Below, one piece after another: positions 1 through 5,070 of a DNA stretch of 5,070 nucleotides. Location of the stretch: positions 1 through 5,070 of the forward strand of contig JAJZFF010000600.1 in NCBI GenBank assembly GCA_021805485.1. The letters are read 5' to 3'. The DNA comes from Pseudomonadota bacterium (GTDB lineage Bacteria > Pseudomonadota > Alphaproteobacteria > Acetobacterales > Acetobacteraceae). Positions within the stretch are counted from its first letter, which is position 1. Each line of letters starts with the position of its first letter. Both the position numbers and the translations under genes were made by a program. A model generated the notes under the pieces. It made no database searches. It was given only the letters and a program-made list of their open reading frames with translations, and was not told the DNA's origin.

Positions 1-1236
<1,236 letters not shown>

Positions 1237-1243
1237 GGAAAAA

Positions 1244-1251
1244 CTTCCTCC
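1244..1251 (-). promoter_or_regulatory. Ribosome-binding site of mmsA
   Basis: Read on the minus strand this is GGAGGAAG, a near-perfect Shine-Dalgarno sequence, followed by GTTTTTC-like spacing to the ATG at 1236. It fixes the mmsA start and predicts strong translation. Confidence 0.85.
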
Positions 1252-1292
1252 GCCTGGTTGCATGGCAGACCCGGCTTTGGCACTTCGAATTC

Positions 1293-1306
1293 CGCGTATC
1301 AACGCG
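1293..1306. promoter_or_regulatory. Inverted repeat in the divergent promoter, candidate LysR operator
   Basis: The sequence CGCGT-ATCA-ACGCG is a perfect inverted repeat with 5-bp arms and a 4-bp centre. It sits near the middle of the mmsA-lysR gap, about 57 bp upstream of the mmsA ATG and 43 bp upstream of the lysR ATG. That is a reasonable place for a regulator that both represses itself and controls the divergent gene. It does not strictly follow the T-N11-A rule of LysR sites, and a short repeat can occur by chance in GC-rich DNA. Confidence 0.3.
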
Positions 1307-1348
1307 CAGGATTGCGGCATCGATGTGCGTGAAATAACGTCTGACCCG

Positions 1349-2236
1349 ATGAACTGGGACCGGATCCGGATTTTTCTCGCCGTGGCGCGGCACGGCCAGA
1401 TTCTCGGCGCGGCGCGGCAGCTCCGGCTCAACCACGCGACGGTGGGGCGGCAGCTTTCGGCGCTGGAAGAGGAACTGGGCGCGAAGCTGTTCGAGCGGCA
1501 TACCGGCGGCTGCACGCTGACCGGAGCGGGCGAGGCGCTGCTGCTCGCCGCCGAGCGGGCGGAATCGGATTTCCTGCGCGTCGGCACGGCACTGGCCGGC
1601 ACGGCGGAAGCGGTGGCCGGGGTGGTGCGCGTCGGCGCGCCGGATGGGCTCGGGAACTATTTCCTTGCCCGCGAACTCGGCGCGCTGGCGGCGCGGCACC
1701 CAGAACTGACCATCCAGCTCGTGCCGCTGCCGCGCACCTTCTCGCTGTCACGGCGGGAGGCCGATCTCGTCATCACGCTGGAGCGGCCGAAACAGGGGCG
1801 GCTCGTGGTGCGCAAGCTCACCGACTATACGTTGAGCGTCTATGCCGCCGCGTCCTATCTCCACCGGCACGGGCCGATCCGGCGGCAGGAGGATCTCGCC
1901 GGGCATCTGTTCGTCACCCATGTCGAGGAACTCGCCTATAGCCGCGCGCTCGACTACGCGGCGACGCTGGGGCGGATCATGCGGCGGCATTTCGAATGCG
2001 GCAGCGTGGTCGGCCAGATGGAGGCGGTGCGGGCGGGGCATGGAATCGGCATCCTGCACGATTACGCGGCCATCGGGTTTCCCGAGCTGCGCCGCCTCGT
2101 GCCTGACCTGCGCTTTACCCGGAGCTACTGGCTGATCGCCCACCCCGACACGCACAAGACAAGGCGGGTGAGCGAGGTGGCCCGGCATATCGGCGAGCGG
2201 CTGGGCGCGGCGCGCGGACGGTTCATCGCTCCCTGA
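1349..2236 (+). CDS. LysR-family transcriptional regulator
   Basis: A 295-residue protein, normal for LysR-type regulators (about 290-310). The N-terminal winged helix-turn-helix is plain: [20 protein letters not shown], then [20 protein letters not shown], then [21 protein letters not shown] (residues 1-61). It is followed by a linker helix and the effector-binding domain, which starts near [14 protein letters not shown] (92-105) and includes the typical late segment [19 protein letters not shown] (222-240). The effector is unknown. Divergent placement next to mmsA suggests control of the dehydrogenase and of itself, but this is inferred from position. The ATG at 1349 is chosen because it begins the family's usual N-terminus; it has no clear Shine-Dalgarno sequence. 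The frame is open far upstream, and a GTG at 1325 would add eight residues. Note that the Pseudomonas mmsA regulator MmsR is AraC-type, so this would be a different solution. Confidence 0.92.
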   Translation: MNWDRIRIFLAVARHGQILGAARQLRLNHATVGRQLSALEEELGAKLFERHTGGCTLTGAGEALLLAAERAESDFLRVGTALAGTAEAVAGVVRVGAPDGLGNYFLARELGALAARHPELTIQLVPLPRTFSLSRREADLVITLERPKQGRLVVRKLTDYTLSVYAAASYLHRHGPIRRQEDLAGHLFVTHVEELAYSRALDYAATLGRIMRRHFECGSVVGQMEAVRAGHGIGILHDYAAIGFPELRRLVPDLRFTRSYWLIAHPDTHKTRRVSEVARHIGERLGAARGRFIAP

Positions 2237-2328
2237 GCGGCCGCAAGCCCCGCACCGATACATTCTGCACATGAATGATATTGAGACAGGGCATGTTCAT
2301 CGAACCGCCACAAGGACCCATCTGCATC

Positions 2329-2368
2329 TCCGTAAGCCGGCTGCTCCCTGCCGGCGGAAACCGACGGA
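2329..2368 (+). other. GC-rich hairpin in the spacer before the small secreted protein gene
   Basis: GCCGGC (2336-2341) and GCCGGC (2350-2355) pair perfectly around an 8-nt loop. An outer TCCGT (2329-2333) can pair with ACGGA (2364-2368) across an asymmetric internal loop. It lies 92 nt after the lysR stop and 36 nt before the next ATG. It could be a weak lysR terminator without a U-tract, or a leader structure of the small gene. The sequence alone does not decide. Confidence 0.4.
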
Positions 2369-2393
2369 ACGGCCGAAGAGCCTTCCGCGACAT

Positions 2394-2400
2394 GGAGAAG
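2394..2400 (+). promoter_or_regulatory. Ribosome-binding site of the small secreted protein gene
   Basis: GGAGAAG, with the GGAG core 7 nt before the ATG at 2405. This good Shine-Dalgarno sequence supports the small ORF as a real gene. Confidence 0.75.
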
Positions 2401-2404
2401 TGCA

Positions 2405-2632
2405 ATGACGAAGACGATCAAGATCATGGCGGCGCTTGCGGGTTTCACGGTGATGACGGCGGGCACGGCGATGGCCGGGCAGATTCCGCTGCAGAGCCAG
2501 CCGATCGCCACGGAAGCGGCGCACAGCAACAGCGCCGTGACGTTCGGCAACAGCGCGACCGTGGGCTCGCCGGCCGGCACGCAGACGCCGGTGACGACCT
2601 CCCCCGGCTTCACCCCGTTCCTGGGCAACTGA
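2405..2632 (+). CDS. Small secreted protein of unknown function, 75 aa
   Basis: I do not recognise this family. The N-terminus is a textbook Sec signal peptide: MTKTIKIM gives a positively charged start, a hydrophobic stretch (AALAGFTVMTAG) follows, and cleavage is expected after TAMA at residue 24. The predicted mature part has 51 residues, rich in Ser, Thr, Ala, Gly, Pro and Gln. It has no Lys, Arg or Cys, one Glu and one His, and a near-repeat NSAVT/NSATV (residues 42-52). It therefore looks like an extended, almost uncharged periplasmic or exported peptide, with no disulfides and no lipobox. A good ribosome-binding site and two hairpins just after the stop support a genuine, perhaps monocistronic gene. 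No promoter is clear. It may be a lineage-specific small exported protein; linkage to the downstream exporter is only positional. Confidence 0.7.
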   Translation: MTKTIKIMAALAGFTVMTAGTAMAGQIPLQSQPIATEAAHSNSAVTFGNSATVGSPAGTQTPVTTSPGFTPFLGN

Positions 2633-2639
2633 TGCCCTG

Positions 2640-2670
2640 ACCCTTCGCACCGGCTTCGGCCGGGCAGGGT
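2640..2670 (+). terminator. Hairpin with UUCG tetraloop just after the small gene
   Basis: CCGGC-TTCG-GCCGG (2650-2663) forms a 5-bp stem closed by a very stable C(UUCG)G tetraloop. It can be extended by GC/GC and an outer ACCCT/AGGGT pair (2640-2644 with 2666-2670) across small bulges. It starts 8 nt after the stop codon. There is no T-tract, so it may act as a transcript 3'-end stabiliser or a factor-assisted stop rather than a classical intrinsic terminator. Confidence 0.55.
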
Positions 2671-2675
2671 AACGG

Positions 2676-2706
2676 AAGGCGGATGCGGCGATGTCGCATC
2701 CGCCTT
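2676..2706 (+). terminator. Strong 12-bp perfect hairpin, likely terminator
   Basis: AAGGCGGATGCG (2676-2687) and CGCATCCGCCTT (2695-2706) are perfect reverse complements around a 7-nt loop. With AA on one side and TT on the other, it can work in either direction. It is placed between the small gene and the FNR box of the next operon, as expected for a transcription barrier. There is no long U-tract, which is common in high-GC bacteria. Confidence 0.7.
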
Positions 2707-2729
2707 CGCCGTTCGTGGGGCCGGCGGCG

Positions 2730-2743
2730 TTGATCCCGATCAA
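2730..2743. promoter_or_regulatory. FNR/FixK/Anr-type binding site upstream of ybhG
   Basis: TTGATCCCGATCAA is a perfect match to the FNR-family consensus TTGAT-N4-ATCAA and is fully palindromic over all 14 bases. Its centre (2736/2737) lies about 75 bp upstream of the ybhG start codon. This leaves room for a class II arrangement with the site at -41.5, a start of transcription near 2778 and a leader of about 34 nt. It suggests activation under low oxygen or redox change by an FNR, FixK or Dnr-like protein not encoded here. Confidence 0.7.
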
Positions 2744-2765
2744 TGCGGCGGGGCGGGGCGGCGTC

Positions 2766-2771
2766 CAGTAT
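2766..2771 (+). promoter_or_regulatory. Candidate -10 element of the ybhG promoter
   Basis: CAGTAT keeps the important A at the second and T at the last position of the -10 hexamer. It falls exactly where a -10 box should be if the FNR-type site is centred at -41.5. There is no good -35 hexamer, which fits an activator-dependent promoter. Without the FNR box the match alone would be too weak to report. Confidence 0.35.
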
Positions 2772-2798
2772 CGCGGCGTTACAAGCATCGCACATCGC

Positions 2799-2804
2799 GA
2801 GGAG
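2799..2804 (+). promoter_or_regulatory. Ribosome-binding site that fixes the TTG start of ybhG
   Basis: GAGGAG lies 7 nt before the TTG at 2812. It is the only strong Shine-Dalgarno sequence near the 5' end of this frame. The in-frame ATG at 2743 overlaps the last base of the FNR box and has no such site. Confidence 0.75.
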
Positions 2805-2811
2805 CCGCGAC

Positions 2812-3864
2812 TTGCCGAAATTGCCGTCCCGACCGGTCCGCCTCGTTCTCGTGGCGGTGATGCTGCTTGCCGCCGCGGGCAGTGGCGCGCTCCTCCGCCT
2901 CGGCGACGGGCGGAAGAGCGACGCGATGACATTCTACGGCAATGTCGATATCCGCGAGACGATGCCCGCCTTCGAGGTGAGCGGGCGGATCACGCGGATC
3001 GCGGTCCAGGAAGGCGCGCGGGTGCGGCGGGGCGAACTGCTCGCCACGCTGGACGATACCAGCTATGCGGCGGCGCTCGCGCAGGCCGAGGCCGCCATGG
3101 CGAACCGGAAGGCGACGCCCGCGCGGATGCTGGCCGGCTCCCGCCCCGAGGAGATCGCCCAGGCGAAGGCCACGATGGACGCCCTGAAGGCGCAGGCCGA
3201 CAACGATGGCAGGGTGTATCGCCGCCTTGAATCGCTGAGCCGGAAGAGCGCCGCGAGCCTTCAGGACCGGGACAACGCGCGGGCCGCCTTCCGCGCGGCA
3301 CGGGACCAGTATCAGGCCGCGCGGCAGGCCTATCTTCTCGCGGTGAAGGGGCCGCGCGCCGAGGACATCGCCGCCGCGCGCGCGGCATGGCGGGAAGCCG
3401 CCGCAGCCGTCGCCCTCGCCCGGCGCAACCTTGACGAGACGAAGCTGCATGCCCCGGCGGACGGCGTGATCGAGGACCGGATCCTGGAGCCGGGCGACAT
3501 GGCCTCGCCGGCCACACCCGTGTTCACCATCGCCCTCCCCTCCCCGCTCTGGGTGCGCGCCTATGTGCCGGAGGCGGAACTCGGCCGGCTGCGGCCCGGC
3601 ATGACGGCCTCGGTGAGTACCGACAGTTTTCCCGGCACGCGGTATCGCGGCTGGATCGGGTACATTTCGCCCACCGCCGAATTCACCCCGCGAACCATCG
3701 AAAGCCCGGAACTGCGCACCGCGCTGGTCTACCGGATACGGGTCTATGTCTGCGATCCGCGCGGGCAGTTGCGGCTCGGCATGCCGGCGACGGTGCGGAT
3801 CGACAAGACCGCGCCGGCAACCGGGGCGACCGGCTGCTTGCCGGACCATGATGGCGGACGGTGA
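2812..3864 (+). CDS. ybhG: YbhG-like periplasmic adaptor (HlyD/membrane-fusion family) of an ABC exporter
   Basis: A 350-residue inner-membrane-anchored adaptor thought to link an ABC-2 exporter to the outer envelope. After a short basic tail comes one membrane segment (about residues 9-28, VRLVLVAVMLLAAAGSGALL). Next is the first half of the lipoyl-like domain (FYGNVDIRETMPAFEVSGRI from 41; VQEGARVRRGELLATLD), then a long Ala/Arg/Gln-rich coiled-coil hairpin (about 75-205). The arms of the hairpin carry the paired motifs GSRPEEIAQAKA (109 on) and GPRAEDIAAARA (180 on). The second lipoyl half follows (LHAPADGVIEDRILEPGD, 212 on), then the beta-barrel with LWVRAYVPE and the hallmark SPTAEFTPRTIESPELRT (286 on). 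These match E. coli YbhG as I remember it (about 332 residues), better than YhiI. The TTG start is chosen for its ribosome-binding site. An ATG at 2743 would add 23 residues but lies in the FNR box. It overlaps the next gene by 17 nt, implying coupled translation. Confidence is high for family, good for the YbhG subgroup. Confidence 0.9.
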   Translation: MPKLPSRPVRLVLVAVMLLAAAGSGALLRLGDGRKSDAMTFYGNVDIRETMPAFEVSGRITRIAVQEGARVRRGELLATLDDTSYAAALAQAEAAMANRKATPARMLAGSRPEEIAQAKATMDALKAQADNDGRVYRRLESLSRKSAASLQDRDNARAAFRAARDQYQAARQAYLLAVKGPRAEDIAAARAAWREAAAAVALARRNLDETKLHAPADGVIEDRILEPGDMASPATPVFTIALPSPLWVRAYVPEAELGRLRPGMTASVSTDSFPGTRYRGWIGYISPTAEFTPRTIESPELRTALVYRIRVYVCDPRGQLRLGMPATVRIDKTAPATGATGCLPDHDGGR

Positions 3865-5070
3865 CACGCCGGCCTTGCGCCTCGACCGGGTCTGCCGGCG
3901 GTTCAGCGGCGGCGGGCGGGAGATTGCGGCGGTGGACGCGGTCAGCGCCGTGGTGCCGCATGGCGGGGTGACCGGCCTGATCGGCGCCGACGGCGCGGGC
4001 AAGACCACGCTGATGCGGCTGATCGCCGGGCTGTTGCGCCCGGATCGCGGCGCGATCGAGGTGCTCGGCATCGATGTGCGGCGCGATCCGCTCGCGGTGC
4101 AGGGGCGGATCGGCTACATGCCGCAGCGCTTCGGGCTCTACGAGGATCTGACGGTCCGCGAAAATCTCGACCTCTACGCCGATTTGCAGGGCGTCTCGGC
4201 AGCGGAACGGCCCGCACGCTATGCCGAGCTGATGACGATGACCGGCCTCGCCCCCTTCACCGCGCGGCGGGCCGGGCGGCTTTCGGGCGGGATGAAGCAG
4301 AAGCTCGGCCTGGCCTGCACGCTCGTGCATCCGCCACGGCTGCTGCTGCTCGACGAGCCGACCGTCGGCGTCGATCCGGTGTCGCGCCGGGAATTGTGGG
4401 AGATCATCGACCGGCTGACCACGCATGAGGGGGTGACGGTGCTGTTCAGCACCGCCTATCTCGACGAGGCGGCGCGCTGCCGCGCTGTGTTGCTCCTGCA
4501 CGAGGGGCGGCTGCTGGCGCACGGCCCGCCGGCGCAGTTCACCGCGCCGATGGCGGGACGGACCTTTCGCGTCGCCGCACCCGAGGGCGAACGACGGCGG
4601 CTGCAGGCGGCCCTCGCCACAGCACCGGGGGTGATCGACACCGTCATCGAGGGACGTTTCGTGCGGGTGGTGAGCGATGCGGCGCCCTGGCGCGGACCGC
4701 CGGGGATCGAGGCGCTGCCGGCGGCGCCGCGCTTCGAGGACGGGTTCGTCGACGAACTGCTCCGCCTGCGCGGCGGGGCGGCAACGCCTGCGGCCCCCTC
4801 CCCTGCCCCGCCGATGCCGGCGGCCGAGGCGGCGAAGACCGTCATCGCGGTGGAGCGGCTGACGCGGCGGTTCGGCGATTTCACCGCCGTCGATGCCGTG
4901 AGTTTCGAGGTGCGCCGCGGCGAGATCTTTGGCCTGCTCGGCGCGAACGGGGCGGGAAAATCGACCACGTTCCGCATGTTGTGCGGCCTGCTGCCGCCGA
5001 GCGAGGGGCGGCTCGACGTCGCCGGCTACGATCTGCGGCGCGCGGCGGCGGCGGCGCGCGGGCGGATCGG
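3848..5070 (+). CDS. ybhF: YbhF-like ABC transporter ATPase with two nucleotide-binding domains (C-terminus cut by window edge)
   Basis: ATP-hydrolysing subunit of an ABC-2 type exporter; 407 complete codons are visible and no stop is reached. Domain 1 (about 10-235) has Walker A GADGAGKTT (46-54), Q-loop YMPQ (Gln93), FGLYEDLTVRENLDLYADL (95-113), signature LSGGMKQKLGLACTLV (145-160), Walker B LLLLDEPT (165-172) and D-loop GVDP. The switch position reads STAYLDEA, so the usual His is Ala203. An Ala/Pro-rich linker (about 308-330) leads to domain 2, with GDFTAVDAVSF and Walker A GANGAGKST (365-373), cut off before its Q-loop. The order and motifs fit E. coli YbhF (578 residues, two ATPase domains), a partner of permeases YbhS and YbhR reported in drug and cation export. 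A fused RbbA/YhiH-like protein with its own membrane domain cannot be excluded, as the C-terminus is missing. The start is ATG 3848 or the adjacent ATG 3851. Neither has a clear ribosome-binding site, which fits translational coupling to ybhG. Confidence 0.93.
   Translation, partial: MMADGDTPALRLDRVCRRFSGGGREIAAVDAVSAVVPHGGVTGLIGADGAGKTTLMRLIAGLLRPDRGAIEVLGIDVRRDPLAVQGRIGYMPQRFGLYEDLTVRENLDLYADLQGVSAAERPARYAELMTMTGLAPFTARRAGRLSGGMKQKLGLACTLVHPPRLLLLDEPTVGVDPVSRRELWEIIDRLTTHEGVTVLFSTAYLDEAARCRAVLLLHEGRLLAHGPPAQFTAPMAGRTFRVAAPEGERRRLQAALATAPGVIDTVIEGRFVRVVSDAAPWRGPPGIEALPAAPRFEDGFVDELLRLRGGAATPAAPSPAPPMPAAEAAKTVIAVERLTRRFGDFTAVDAVSFEVRRGEIFGLLGANGAGKSTTFRMLCGLLPPSEGRLDVAGYDLRRAAAAARGRI

Larger units (their letters stand above)
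1237..1348. promoter_or_regulatory. Divergent mmsA-lysR promoter region
   Basis: This 112-bp gap separates the two divergently read genes, so both promoters and any operator of the LysR protein should lie here or just inside the coding ends. That layout is classic for LysR-type regulators. It is less GC-rich than the genes around it. I could not identify convincing -35/-10 pairs in either direction, so the promoters are placed by position only. Confidence 0.6.

Noticed and set aside
1278..1295. Possible sigma-54 promoter starting with TGGCAC in the mmsA-lysR gap
   Set aside because: The -24-like TGGCAC is present, but the required GC at the correct spacing (-12) is absent: GG is followed by TC after ten bases.
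2277..2282. GATATT as a -10 box of the small gene
   Set aside because: It matches four of six consensus bases, but no acceptable -35 hexamer lies 16-18 bp upstream, so I do not call a promoter.
2125..2628. A 167-codon minus-strand frame with a hydrophobic stretch resembling a membrane protein
   Set aside because: The hydrophobic stretch is the mirror image of the Ala/Thr-rich small secreted protein. The frame runs into the lysR 3' end in antisense, and the plus strand has the better start, ribosome-binding site and signal peptide.
2779..4071. A 430-codon open frame on the minus strand, opposite ybhG and the start of ybhF
   Set aside because: It is the antisense shadow of two well-supported genes, with Pro/Arg/His-rich, domain-free content.

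Overview
The window is about two-thirds or more G+C, with G/C-dominated third codon positions and little spacer DNA. It looks like an ordinary chromosomal segment of a high-GC proteobacterium. My best guess is an alphaproteobacterium, possibly of the Acetobacteraceae (Acidiphilium-like), but this rests on composition and protein style only. I see no IS element, tRNA, rRNA, CRISPR array or prophage gene.

Layout. (1) Bases 1-1236, minus strand: the N-terminal 412 residues of a CoA-acylating methylmalonate-semialdehyde dehydrogenase (mmsA/iolA type), cut by the left window edge. (2) Bases 1237-1348: a 112-bp divergent promoter region with an inverted repeat. (3) Bases 1349-2236, plus strand: a LysR-family regulator, a plausible controller of mmsA. 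(4) Bases 2237-2404: a spacer with a GC-rich hairpin, leading to a 75-residue secreted small protein of unknown function (2405-2632), followed by two tandem hairpins that probably end its transcript. (5) From 2730: a perfect FNR/FixK-type box, then a putative operon of a ybhG-like periplasmic adaptor (2812-3864, TTG start) and an overlapping ybhF-like double-ATPase ABC protein (3848 to the right edge, cut inside the second ATPase domain). The permease genes (ybhS/ybhR type) are expected just beyond the window.

How they work together. The left half is a catabolic module: a dehydrogenase for the end of valine or myo-inositol breakdown with a divergent regulator. The right half is the start of an ABC-2 type efflux system with a membrane-fusion-type adaptor. 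The promoter geometry suggests this exporter is switched on by an FNR-family oxygen- or redox-responsive activator. The small secreted protein lies between them with its own ribosome-binding site and terminators, and I cannot link it to either module with certainty.

I found no clear sign of a wholly new system. The most interesting points are the perfect FNR box on the ybhGF operon, the non-ATG start it helps to fix, and the unidentified small exported protein.
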